A DNA stretch of 64,000 nt. Origin: Sporofaciens musculi (GTDB taxonomy: Bacteria > Bacillota > Clostridia > Lachnospirales > Lachnospiraceae). The notes beneath the pieces are model-generated. The model saw nothing but the letters and a program-made list of their open reading frames with translations, did no database searches and was not told the DNA's origin. The translations under genes were made by a program, and so were the position numbers. This document shows positions 54,276-62,046 of the stretch, piece by piece. The stretch covers positions 1,612,501-1,676,500 of the forward strand of contig NZ_WUQX01000001.1 in assembly GCF_009830285.1 (NCBI RefSeq), in the 5' to 3' direction. How positions within the stretch are numbered: the stretch's first letter is position 1; the number at the start of each line of letters is the position of its first letter.

Positions 54276-54705
54276 GGAAAAGCACCTCCATTTCTTTATG
54301 CAGCATTTGCAAGGCACTGTGTATGTGATGCCACGCCGTACTCCGGCAGCGTCCGTACATTTCCCCGATTTCCTGTTGTGTATAATCTCCGAAAAAGTAA
54401 AGGAAAATAATTTCCCGCTTTCTTTCCGGCAGAGATAACAGGGCGGCGGCAAGTTCCCCATTGGTGAGGATAACTGTCTGACCGCATATCGTAATGGGAT
54501 ATTCTTCATAGGGTGCTTCAAAATATTCGTCTGTCGTGCCTAAAGGGTAAAACTTTTCTTCTGTGAGGTATTCAAGGGATATTTCTTTTTGCCGCCGTTT
54601 GCTCCTATCACGCCATGCGTTGAGTGCCGCAAAGCGTATGACGGTCTTGCAAAAGCCATTGAACGTATACATGATATGTTCCTTGTATGCTTCTGTGCAA
54701 GGCAT
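54262..54705 (-). CDS. Sigma-70-like factor of the IME
   Basis: 147 residues. Region-2-like FNGFCKTVIRFAALNAWRDR, then region 4 (LLSLPERKREIIFLYFFGDY, TQQEIGEMYGRCRSTAWHHI). It starts at ATG 54705 with GGGGGA upstream; a second ATG at 54672 is possible. It overlaps the HTH_16 gene by 14 nt. In Tn916-type elements the matching pair (Orf7/Orf8) controls excision and transfer. Confidence 0.83.
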   Translation of the reverse strand: MPCTEAYKEHIMYTFNGFCKTVIRFAALNAWRDRSKRRQKEISLEYLTEEKFYPLGTTDEYFEAPYEEYPITICGQTVILTNGELAAALLSLPERKREIIFLYFFGDYTQQEIGEMYGRCRSTAWHHIHSALQMLHKEMEVLFREES

Positions 54706-54841
54706 AGATGATTCCCCCTTTCTCCCACATAGGGCGGTGCATGGTTTATGGTTGCTTGTTTATAATTCAAAGTAACAACAACTCTATGCGCAGGTCTTAA
54801 CTCATTTCGCTACTTTAATTATCTTCTCCCGGTATCACATT

Positions 54842-55738
54842 TTACCATTCACAAAAAACAATTTCAGCATTTTCGTAAATAGGACATATATCTTTCAAGA
54901 TATTCCTTTTGACAGTTTGTATTTTTTTATAATCAATATTATTGGTAATATAAATGCAAACTTTTATGTGCATACCAATTTTATATATGTCACATTTTTG
55001 CAATGTCATAATACCGCTAAGATTCTTTTCTACAAATTGGAAAACTGTTCTTTTTAGTTCCTGATTCGTTGTCAACCCTCCTGACAATTCGCGGAAAGAA
55101 GATATGAAAACACTTATCGGTTCTTTTATTGCAGGCAAGACTATAATTGTCGTAATGAAAAAATCTCCAGTATAATGAAGGAAACCCAAACTTCCGTTAA
55201 TATCTATCAGTTTTATCAAGAACGCAGACAGTGCTACGCCCAAAGATAATATGCCGTCGATAAAATTTCCTTTCGATTCTGTTGCTAAAAGTGTACTGGA
55301 ATCATTAGTTTTACGGCTCTGGCTTCTGTTAAAAAAAGACAGCCCAAAACATATGATACACATAAGTATCTCATAAGGAATTACAGGTTCAATCATCAAA
55401 GGGGTTCCAACGCCATATGCAAAATACCCCCATGCTGCTTTTGCAGTACGAGCAACAGAAGAAAACAGCAGCACCAATGTTAATAAAGTTCTAAAAATAG
55501 AATATAATGGCTCTAAAAAATAAAGACCGTCCGGGTAATTCTTTGTCTTTTTATTACTAATTTTTGAAATTTCCAATGCTGCCAAACAAGAGCAGGAAGC
55601 AATCATTGAAAAGGAACAGTCTAAAAACAGAGCTTGAATATTTGTTATCGAAAAAATCCAAAACCCACCTATTGCCATTATTAAGTTTACAATGCAGCTT
55701 ACTATCAGCGATTTGCGTTCAATTTGTTTTTGTGTCAT
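54842..55738 (-). CDS. Cation efflux (CDF-type) transporter
   Basis: 298 residues. Six membrane helices are seen, with the family's metal-site helices as ALFLDCSFSMIASC (helix 2) and GNFIDGILSLGVAL (helix 5), followed by a cytoplasmic domain (YKIGMHIKVCIYIT). It probably exports a divalent metal ion such as Co, Zn or Cd; the specificity cannot be read from sequence. The start at 55738 has GGAGG 5 nt upstream. It is divergent from the TetR gene and much more AT-rich than the transfer genes, so it looks like recently acquired cargo. Confidence 0.8.
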   Translation of the reverse strand: MTQKQIERKSLIVSCIVNLIMAIGGFWIFSITNIQALFLDCSFSMIASCSCLAALEISKISNKKTKNYPDGLYFLEPLYSIFRTLLTLVLLFSSVARTAKAAWGYFAYGVGTPLMIEPVIPYEILMCIICFGLSFFNRSQSRKTNDSSTLLATESKGNFIDGILSLGVALSAFLIKLIDINGSLGFLHYTGDFFITTIIVLPAIKEPISVFISSFRELSGGLTTNQELKRTVFQFVEKNLSGIMTLQKCDIYKIGMHIKVCIYITNNIDYKKIQTVKRNILKDICPIYENAEIVFCEW

Positions 55739-55776
55739 GGTTACCTCCATTGCCTTGGAATTTTATAGTATTCAGA

Positions 55777-55806
55777 TTGACATATCCGTACAACAAGCAG
55801 TATACT
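55777..55806 (+). promoter_or_regulatory. Promoter of the TetR gene
   Basis: TTGACA (55777-55782), an 18-bp spacer, then TATACT (55801-55806). It is in the divergent region between transporter and regulator. Confidence 0.7.
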
Positions 55807-55813
55807 ATAACAT

Positions 55814-55864
55814 GTGTCGTTTTTCTATCTTCAATTTTATCTATAATTGTTGCCTAAACGACAC
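55814..55864. promoter_or_regulatory. Split inverted repeat, candidate TetR operator
   Basis: GTGTCGTTT (55814-55822) and AAACGACAC (55856-55864) are perfect 9-bp complements 33 bp apart. They lie between the TetR promoter and start codon, so they may be two half-sites or an RNA hairpin in the leader. Confidence 0.55.
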
Positions 55865-55898
55865 TGCCGCTCGAAACTGTTGTTTAAAGGAGAAAACT

Positions 55899-56456
55899 AT
55901 GAATAAACATGATAGGCGGGTCAAAAAGACAATAAAAGCATTACAGTCTGCTCTTGCTGACGCAATGCTTGATAAGGAACTTCAAAAAATTACAGTACAG
56001 GAATTAGTCAACAAGGCAGACATACATAGAGCTACTTTTTATTCGCACTACCATGATGTGTATGACTTATATGAGCAAATGGAACATGACGCTATATCTG
56101 AGTTCACTAAATTTATTAACGATAATCCAGCAGGTCATTACGAAAATATTTATAATTCCATTATTGATTATATTTATGAAAATCCTGCCCTAAGCCGTTT
56201 GCTTTTTTTCGGAAAGGGAATTGACCACAAATTTCAAGAGCATATGTATGACATCATCGAAGAAAAATATCTTGAAATATGGATGCAAGAAGAAAATATA
56301 TTTTCCGTTTCAGAAGAAATGCTCTATATGGCGACATATCATATTCAAGGCTGCCTCTCAATAATCTCACTTTGGATTAAGAATAATTTTTCTACCCCAA
56401 AGGAAAAAATAATCCAGCTTATTTATTCTATTGACGCAAGTTGGAATATGCCATAA
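55899..56456 (+). CDS. TetR-family regulator
   Basis: 185 residues. The N-terminal TetR helix-turn-helix (RRVKKTIKALQSALADAML, ITVQELVNKADIHRATFYSH YHDVYDL) precedes a helical ligand-binding half with a TetR_C-type end (MATYHIQGCLSIISLWIKNN). The ATG has AAAGGAG 8 nt upstream. It probably represses the divergent CDF-type transporter and itself; this is inferred from arrangement. It is AT-rich like its partner. Confidence 0.88.
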   Translation: MNKHDRRVKKTIKALQSALADAMLDKELQKITVQELVNKADIHRATFYSHYHDVYDLYEQMEHDAISEFTKFINDNPAGHYENIYNSIIDYIYENPALSRLLFFGKGIDHKFQEHMYDIIEEKYLEIWMQEENIFSVSEEMLYMATYHIQGCLSIISLWIKNNFSTPKEKIIQLIYSIDASWNMP

Positions 56457-56501
56457 AAGAAATAATCTGTGTGGAGATAAAGAGGGATTCCGTAGTAGTC
56501 G

Positions 56502-56651
56502 GCACTGTGGGAATGTGCATAACTTGCTGTCTTATGGAGTTGTGGGAAAGTCTGTTTGCAGAATGTGGGAAAGCTGCACTTTAGCTTTTCCATGTTCTGT
56601 GAACGGACTTTTCCATGACGGAATAGCAAGTTATACACATTTCCACGGTGC
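56502..56651 (+). ncRNA. Long imperfect hairpin (about 70-bp stem), possible structured RNA or replication site
   Basis: The left arm (56502-56575) pairs with the right arm (56583-56651) with one 3-nt gap and a short apical loop. Of about fourteen positions that differ from perfect pairing, nearly all are G-T or T-G pairs when the plus strand folds, and only about two are C-A. GTGGGAA boxes repeat three times. It lies between the TetR stop and the right end of the IME, with no coding frame. It may be a 3' UTR or antisense RNA, or a single-strand origin. Confidence 0.5.
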
Positions 56652-56728
56652 TTGTCTTTTGGTCTTTGGTTCGGAATAGTGTGGTACTGGCGGTCTATCT
56701 CTTGTTTTCGGTTGCTTGCTTCTTTACC

Positions 56729-56745
56729 GTACATGAGCATTCGCG
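56729..56745. other. Attachment site, right junction (att)
   Basis: The element end ACATGAGCA (56731-56739) meets the core TT (56740-56741) and then maff2. The element end is the reverse complement of the left end over 9 bp. Confidence 0.85.
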
Positions 56746-56864
56746 CCAGGGTTATCATTGCCGTAACCTTCCAGCAGGTTGATGACGCCCCAGATTCCAA
56801 GGCCGGCTCCCAGTGCGATAACGAGGGTCTGCAAAACGTCGATTGCGCTGTTGAAAAATTCCAT
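56742..56864 (-). pseudogene. maff2, 5' part (split by mobilizable element)
   Basis: The first 41 codons, MEFFNSAIDVLQTLVIALGA followed by GLGIWGVINLLEGYGNDNPG A, with one membrane helix. The frame then enters the element after AA. It belongs with 46757-46849. Maff2 lies, as usual, between virD4 and virB6. Confidence 0.9.
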
Positions 56865-56920
56865 ACTTTAATTTAGCCGGAATCGCTTTGTGGTTAGTGT
56901 TGGTTCATAGGCATACAAAA

Positions 56921-56966
56921 GCCGGACAACAAAACCGCCCTGAATTTTGGGCGGCTCGATTCCGGC
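56921..56966 (-). terminator. Nested hairpin after virD4
   Basis: CCGCCC/GGGCGG (56935-56954) sits inside GCCGG/CCGGC (56921-56966), and on the minus strand TTTTGTTGT follows the inner stem. It lies between virD4 and maff2 and would reduce read-through into the channel operon. Confidence 0.65.
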
Positions 56967-57085
56967 TATCCTCCTTCTTCATTTTTTTGTTGAGCTGTCC
57001 GCTTTGTACGCCAATGGCCTCAACCGAGGCAGGTTTCAGGGACCCTGGCGGGTAGATAAGATCACTCCTTTCTCGCGGAACGGGA

Positions 57086-57343
57086 TTATTCGCCCTCGGT
57101 GTCTACGTCAACTTCAAACACATCGTAGACCTCGTTGGGTTTTGGTTTGAGCCGGGTGGACAGAAACGCTTCAATGTCAAAGGCGTTCTTATCGTCCGCG
57201 TCGGCGGTGTACTGAAAATTGGGGTGCCTGGTGATGTCATACTTATCCGACAAAAACGGGCGGACGCCCCGCAGCTGGAGGATACATTTTCCCCCGTCCA
57301 TCACCGCAAGCTCATCCTGGCTCATCAACTCTTTGCCACATTG
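57086..57343 (-). pseudogene. virD4/traG coupling protein, 3' remnant
   Basis: About 80 codons remain: KELMSQDELAVMDGGKCILQ, LRGVRPFLSDKYDITRHPNF, then NAFDIEAFLSTRLKPKPNEV and an acidic end. This is the C-terminus of the VirD4-type ATPase that brings the relaxase to the channel. All upstream parts, including the Walker motifs, are missing: an in-frame stop and unrelated AT-rich DNA begin near 57340. Either an element inserted here (the rest would lie beyond the right edge) or a deletion took place. Confidence 0.88.
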
Positions 57344-57447
57344 TCAAGTGAAGAATTCATTCCTTTTGCTTTTTCATACACGGAATCTTGTAGATGTTCT
57401 ATAAATGTGCTAAACTATAGCAAATCAGAATATAAGGAGAAATATAT

Positions 57448-57690
57448 ATGCGTATTTGGAAAATAATATTTTCGGTTCTGACAGTTGTTTTTGGTTCTAT
57501 TGGATTGATGAAATTACTGCCTTATGATATAACGTTACCTATTATGTTTGTGTTTATGGGATTAGTTATGTCATTAAATGCGAAAGAATGCTATGATAAA
57601 AAATCGAAAACAGATGCTGCTATTTTTGGCGGAGTAGCAATTTTTGTTTATGCAGTCACAGCATTTAATTTGGTTAGCCGATTGCTATAA
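57448..57690 (+). CDS. Small membrane protein (DUF3953-like)
   Basis: 80 residues with three hydrophobic segments (IIFSVLTVVFGSIGLMKLL, LPIMFVFMGLVMSLNA, AAIFGGVAIFVYAVTAFNL) and a short basic loop (KECYDKKSKT). It resembles DUF3953-type proteins. AAGGAG lies 10 nt upstream. It is the first of five small AT-rich plus-strand genes; a weak promoter (TTGTAG, 17 bp, TAAACT) lies about 60 bp before the start. Confidence 0.65.
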   Translation: MRIWKIIFSVLTVVFGSIGLMKLLPYDITLPIMFVFMGLVMSLNAKECYDKKSKTDAAIFGGVAIFVYAVTAFNLVSRLL

Positions 57691-57713
57691 TTCAAATTTG
57701 CGAGGGAAAATAT

Positions 57714-58199
57714 ATGATTAGAATAAGACCATATAAAGCTTCGGATGTAGATACGATATTATCGTGGTGTCAAGATGAAAAAGCATTTTATCAATGGACA
57801 GCAGGTGTACTTGGTAATTACCCAATAACACAAAATGAATTTTGCTTTGTTGAATCTCTAATGCCGTTTACTGCATTTGATGAAACTGGAATTGTTGGTT
57901 TTTTTACACTAAGGAATCCTGATGAATCTTTGGATGAATTACGCTTTGGATTTGTTATTATAAATCCTCACAAGAGAGGAAAAGGCTATGGAAAAGCTAT
58001 GCTCCAGTTAGGTCTAAAATTTGCATTTGAAATATATGGAGCAAAAAAAGTATCATTGGGTGTTTTTGAGAATAATCTTCCAGCTTATTACTGTTATAAG
58101 GCAGTCGGTTTTAGCGACGTAGTTCTTGATACAACAGAAAGATATTGTATTCTGGGTGAGGAATGGAAGTGCAAAGAATTGATTATGGAAAATAGATAG
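57714..58199 (+). CDS. GNAT acetyltransferase 1
   Basis: 161 residues. The GNAT fold is clear: IRPYKASDVDTILSWCQDEK, then LRFGFVIINPHKRGKGYGKA (acetyl-CoA loop RGKGYG), then VFENNLPAYYCYKAVGFSD. The substrate is unknown. The start has GAGGG upstream. The leader AATTCAAATTTGCGAGG recurs before GNAT 3. Confidence 0.85.
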   Translation: MIRIRPYKASDVDTILSWCQDEKAFYQWTAGVLGNYPITQNEFCFVESLMPFTAFDETGIVGFFTLRNPDESLDELRFGFVIINPHKRGKGYGKAMLQLGLKFAFEIYGAKKVSLGVFENNLPAYYCYKAVGFSDVVLDTTERYCILGEEWKCKELIMENR

Positions 58200-58247
58200 A
58201 TTCCAGTTTATAGATTTGAACAAATCGGTATTTAAGGAGTTGTTGAA

Positions 58248-58736
58248 ATGGAGATTAGATACATCACCAAAGATGATAATCCTCTTGAAATAAGCAAAAT
58301 ATATGAAAGTAGTTGGAAATACGCATATAAAAACATTATTCCTCAAAACTATCTTAATAGTATTCCAACGGGGCAATGGGCTAATAGTATCAATAAAATT
58401 GGTATGAATAACCTTGTTCTGATAGAACATGGGCGTCTTATAGGTACTGCAAGTTTCTGTAAATCAAGATGGGAAAAATACAGCGAATATGGAGAAATCG
58501 TTTCCATATATTTTTTGCCTGATTACATTGGAAAAGGATACGGTAGGTTATTGCTTAACAAGTGTATTAAAGAATTAAAACAATGCGGATTTAGTAAAGT
58601 GCTTTTATGGGTTTTGGAGGATAATCATAGAGCAAGAAAATTTTATGAAAAAAACGGATTTATTTATTCAGAAGTATTTCGGGATGATAATATCGGTGGG
58701 AAAGATATAAGAGAGGTATTGTATTTCCTTGTATAG
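58248..58736 (+). CDS. GNAT acetyltransferase 2
   Basis: 162 residues: MEIRYITKDDNPLEISKIYE, a core strand EIVSIYFLPDYIGKGYGRLL (acetyl-CoA loop IGKGYG), and LWVLEDNHRARKFYEKNGFI. It acetylates an unknown small molecule or protein. AAGGAG lies 10 nt upstream. A 39-bp leader similar to the one before the NTF2-like gene precedes it. Confidence 0.85.
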   Translation: MEIRYITKDDNPLEISKIYESSWKYAYKNIIPQNYLNSIPTGQWANSINKIGMNNLVLIEHGRLIGTASFCKSRWEKYSEYGEIVSIYFLPDYIGKGYGRLLLNKCIKELKQCGFSKVLLWVLEDNHRARKFYEKNGFIYSEVFRDDNIGGKDIREVLYFLV

Positions 58737-58765
58737 ATAAATTCAAATTTGTGAGGATGAATGTG

Positions 58766-59296
58766 ATGCGTGAATTGATGTTGGTTAGGCCATCTAAACT
58801 ATATGCAAAACAAGTCATGTCATATAAAGAAGAAATGTTACAATGTGGAGATAGTTTTGATGGTTGTGCAGGTCTTGAAGATGTCCAATCATTTGATGAG
58901 TGGATTGACTTTGAGAGAAGATTAAGAGAAAAATATAAAAGCGGATATGTTCCATCAGAAGTGTTTTTAGCGGTAAGGCGAAAAGACGATTTTGTTGTTG
59001 GTATGATTGATTTTCGACACCCATTATCGGATTTTCTCAAAAATTTTGGGGGTAATATTGGATATAGTGTTCGTCCGTCAGAAAGACGAAAAGGTTATGC
59101 GTCTGAAATGCTGGGATTAGTTTTACCTTTTTGCCGTGCGTTTGGAGAAAGCAAGGTTTTAGTAACCTGCGATAAGCGAAATGTAGCTTCGCAAAGGACG
59201 ATTATTAAAAACGGTGGAGTGATGGAAAATGAAATTGTTGATACAGTGGGATTAAGTAAAAGTGGCATTATTCAAAGATTTTGGATTTCAATATAG
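58766..59296 (+). CDS. GNAT acetyltransferase 3
   Basis: 176 residues: LMLVRPSKLYAKQVMSYKEE, then a conserved GNIGYSVRPSERRKGYASEM block (acetyl-CoA loop RRKGYA) and VTCDKRNVASQRTIIKNGGV. The ATG at 58766 is preferred since GAGG lies 9 nt upstream. It has the same leader type as GNAT 1 and differs clearly from GNATs 1 and 2 in sequence, so the three are not recent duplicates. Confidence 0.85.
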   Translation: MRELMLVRPSKLYAKQVMSYKEEMLQCGDSFDGCAGLEDVQSFDEWIDFERRLREKYKSGYVPSEVFLAVRRKDDFVVGMIDFRHPLSDFLKNFGGNIGYSVRPSERRKGYASEMLGLVLPFCRAFGESKVLVTCDKRNVASQRTIIKNGGVMENEIVDTVGLSKSGIIQRFWISI

Positions 59297-59357
59297 TGTC
59301 TTTCTCAACCATTTCCAGTTTGACATACTGGGAAATCGCAATTTAAAGGAGAAAATT

Positions 59358-59726
59358 ATGAATATAGAACAATTTTGGAAAGCCGTTCTTGCCCAAGATG
59401 AAAGAGAAATTAGAAAATACTTTCATGCAGAAGCCTATGTAAATTGGCATTGCACCAACGAGCATTTTACGGTGGATGAATATATTGTTGCGAATTGTGA
59501 GTACCCCGGAGAATGGGACGGACTCGTTGAAAGAGTAGAAATTGTGAATGATTTAATTATTACAGTTGTTCGTATCTATCCCAAAGATAGAAGTATTTCT
59601 TTTCATGTGACTTCGTTTATTCAAACAAAAAACGATAAAATTACAGCAATGGACGAATATTATGCCGATGATGGAATGGCACCACAATGGAGATTGGATA
59701 AACGCATTGGGACACCTATCAAATAA
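59358..59726 (+). CDS. NTF2-like/SnoaL-type protein
   Basis: 122 residues with an NTF2-like pattern: NIEQFWKAVLAQDEREIRKY, FHAEAYVNWHCTNEHFTVDE, then ISFHVTSFIQTKNDKITAMD EYYADDG. Such proteins bind or convert small molecules; the role is unknown. The start has AAAGGAG 8 nt upstream. It is the last gene of the plus-strand cluster and is followed by a terminator. Confidence 0.75.
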   Translation: MNIEQFWKAVLAQDEREIRKYFHAEAYVNWHCTNEHFTVDEYIVANCEYPGEWDGLVERVEIVNDLIITVVRIYPKDRSISFHVTSFIQTKNDKITAMDEYYADDGMAPQWRLDKRIGTPIK

Positions 59727-59742
59727 ATCTCAGTTTTTTCTG

Positions 59743-59775
59743 GAAGCCGGAGAATAGGGAACCCGGCTTCTTTTT
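59743..59775 (+). terminator. Terminator of the acetyltransferase cluster
   Basis: GAAGCCGG (59743-59750) pairs with CCGGCTTC (59763-59770), followed by TTTTT. Confidence 0.88.
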
Positions 59776-59786
59776 CGTGTACGGGC

Positions 59787-59821
59787 AAAAAGAAAACCCT
59801 TCCCCCAAAAAGAGAGAAGGG
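59787..59821 (-). terminator. Terminator of the third recombinase gene
   Basis: CCCTTC/GAAGGG stem (59797-59821) with TTTTCTTTTT on the minus strand. It faces the cluster terminator. Confidence 0.85.
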
Positions 59822-59829
59822 CATTGCCG

Positions 59830-61485
59830 TTATTCTGTTACCGCCGGTATCTCCCCGACAAAGTTATAAATGATTTTGATTTCCTGAAACTTCTCCCCGT
59901 CAACCTTTTTCACCTCACCCACCAGAATCCGGCTGATAAGGCGGTTTAAGATACCCTCGTCCAATTCCTGTATCGTGGCATACTGCCGGATTTCACGGAT
60001 AAAGGTGCGGACATCGCTTTCCTGCTCATTGGAACGGCGCAGGGAGAGTGCCAATTCTTTAAGCTGCTTCTGGTTTTCCTCCTGTTCCCGCTCCATTACC
60101 GCCGTCAGCTTCACAAAACGCTGCTCGGACAGGATTCCCTTTGCCTTGTCGGTATACAGGTTCAGGAACATATCGTCAATCTCCCGGTTCCTTGCTTCCA
60201 GCCGTCCCCGCTCCTTCTCCATCTCCGAAGCGTCCGCCAGATACCGCCGCTCCATACGGCTGCTAATCCGCTGGTAGAACGATTCCACGTCTTTAAGCGC
60301 CATTGTTGCAAGTTCCTGAATGTCCCTCAACACAAGATTGTACAAATCCCTGGCTTCCACCTTATGGCTGGTGCAGGAGTTCTTCCCCAGCCGGTTATAC
60401 GTCTGGCAGATATAATACGCCTTGTCTATCGGCTCCCGTTCCTCGCCGGTAAAGCGGTTCTTCCCGGTTCTGCCTACTTTCTCATAGCGTACCTGCATGG
60501 ACTTCCCGCAGGTGGCACAGTAGATAATGCCGTGGAACAGGTTATAGAAGGGGCAGGCGTTCCCCTCCATGATGGGAGGGCGGCGGTCAATCAGTTCCTG
60601 CACCTTCTCCCAGTCCTCCGGGCTTACGATGGCTTCATGGCAGCCCTCAAGGACTTCCCATTCCTCACGGGGAATGATGTCATAGGTATTGGAGCGGATT
60701 CCCTTCTGGTGCGTCCGGCAGACAAGATGTGCGCCCTTGTAAAACGGGTTCCGCAGGATATGGCTAATCCTTGCGCTCCCCCACGAATAATAATTCACGT
60801 CACATTCCGTATTGCTTTTTACCCGTGTGATGGGGATTTTATCCTCCATCAGTTGTTTGGCTATCCGCATACACCCCCAGCCGTTTAAGGCAAGGTCATA
60901 GATTTTACGGATAGTAGGCGCTGTTTCCGGGTCAAGGATAAGGTGTCCCCTTTCCTCCGGGTCACGCATCAAGCCAAGGGGCGGCTGCCCGCCGCCAAAC
61001 TTCCCCTGACGTGAGCGTGTCATGCGACCAGCCAGCACTTTCTTTGAAATATCCCGGCTGTACATGTCATTCAGGATATTTTTGAACGGCGTAATATCCA
61101 TTTCCTGCCTTGTCAGGCTGTCCACGCCGTCCGTGACTGCTATATACCTTACATTGTGTTTCGGGAAAAAGATTTCGATATAACTGCCCGCTTCAATATA
61201 GTTCCTCCCAAGCCTTGAAAGGTCTTTGGTTATCACGCAGCCCACCTTCCCCGCTTCAATGTCGGCAATCAGACGCTTAAACGAAGGGCGGTTGAAATTC
61301 CTTCCCGTATACCCGTCGTCCACGTAATACTCGTACCGGGGCATACCGTTCTTTTCAGCGTAATCTTTGAGCAGAAGTTTCTGGTTCGAGATACTCATGC
61401 TCTCATTCTGGCTGCCGTCATCAAGGGAAATCCTGCAATAGAGGGCGGTTATTTTCTGATTCGATAGATGATTTTTCCTGCTCAT
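59830..61485 (-). CDS. Large serine recombinase of the third element
   Basis: 551 residues, complete. Catalytic Ser20 (YCRIS), DDGYTGRNFNRPSF and TKDLSRLGRNY blocks, a recombinase domain (PPLGLMRDPEERGHLILDPE), zinc ribbon (CATCGKSMQ...YYICQTYNRLGKNSC), coiled coil and a conserved C-terminal LVGEVKKVDGEKFQEIKIIY. The start has GGAG upstream. It lies next to a TnpW-like gene and a VapE/CHC2 pair, a module of mobilizable elements or satellites. It differs from the recombinases at 1-482 and 46932-48554. Confidence 0.93.
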   Translation of the reverse strand: MSRKNHLSNQKITALYCRISLDDGSQNESMSISNQKLLLKDYAEKNGMPRYEYYVDDGYTGRNFNRPSFKRLIADIEAGKVGCVITKDLSRLGRNYIEAGSYIEIFFPKHNVRYIAVTDGVDSLTRQEMDITPFKNILNDMYSRDISKKVLAGRMTRSRQGKFGGGQPPLGLMRDPEERGHLILDPETAPTIRKIYDLALNGWGCMRIAKQLMEDKIPITRVKSNTECDVNYYSWGSARISHILRNPFYKGAHLVCRTHQKGIRSNTYDIIPREEWEVLEGCHEAIVSPEDWEKVQELIDRRPPIMEGNACPFYNLFHGIIYCATCGKSMQVRYEKVGRTGKNRFTGEEREPIDKAYYICQTYNRLGKNSCTSHKVEARDLYNLVLRDIQELATMALKDVESFYQRISSRMERRYLADASEMEKERGRLEARNREIDDMFLNLYTDKAKGILSEQRFVKLTAVMEREQEENQKQLKELALSLRRSNEQESDVRTFIREIRQYATIQELDEGILNRLISRILVGEVKKVDGEKFQEIKIIYNFVGEIPAVTE

Positions 61486-61594
61486 AGGCTTCTCCTTCTA
61501 TGAACAGGGACACGATACCATGATAATACCATGCCCCCGCCATTTGTTCAACTGTTTTCTGCAAGATTCCCGGTTTTTCTCCGGTTTCCGCCCT

Positions 61595-61768
61595 TTAGCC
61601 TGCCTGCCGTTTCTGCCATTCCTCGAACCGCTCACAGGTCTGCCTCTCGATAAGCTGCTCAAAGGCTTCCCGCATGGTCTGGCTTCCCGCAAACTCACGG
61701 GAAACGATAAACTGTACTTTTTTATTTTCCTTCCGGTTCTGCGCCGGATAATCTGCCTGTTTTGCCAT
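61595..61768 (-). CDS. TnpW-like small protein of the third element
   Basis: 57 residues: MAKQADYPAQNRKENKKVQF, then IVSREFAGSQTMREAFEQLI and a charged helix. It resembles the protein at 687-860 in size, helix layout and position before a serine recombinase. GGAGG lies 9 nt before the start at 61768; the longer frame to 62071 is rejected. Confidence 0.72.
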   Translation of the reverse strand: MAKQADYPAQNRKENKKVQFIVSREFAGSQTMREAFEQLIERQTCERFEEWQKRQAG

Positions 61769-62046
61769 ATGCATTTCCCTCCATAAAGATACCCGGAGCG
61801 TTTCCGTCCGGGTGTGATAGTGTGGACTGCCGGGCAGGTGGGAGCCTGACAACGGGGGCTGACAACGGACGTTAAAAAACTCCGCACACAAAACCCGGCT
61901 TTCCGTTTTCTGTTCTGATTGATTTTCTTTCTGTTTTTCCGTTGCTTTCGTTGTCAGGGAAAGAAAAAGCCCTGAAAAACGGCATTTGTTAGGCGGCTTC
62001 CCGGCAACGGGCTTGACAACGGGAGGGGCAACCAGCCGACAACCGG

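Larger units (their letters stand above)
46850..56739. mobile_element. Integrative mobilizable element inserted in maff2
   Basis: 9890 bp. Both ends read inward TGCTCATGT (left plus strand 46850-46858, right minus strand 56731-56739) and the flanking TT is present on both sides. It holds a serine recombinase, TnpW-like protein, DnaC, RepA, Cys-rich VLP protein, relaxase, MobC, oriT candidate, three small regulators, a CDF-type transporter and a TetR regulator. No VirB4, VirB6 or VirD4 gene is present, so it must borrow a transfer channel. All genes look intact. Confidence 0.92.
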
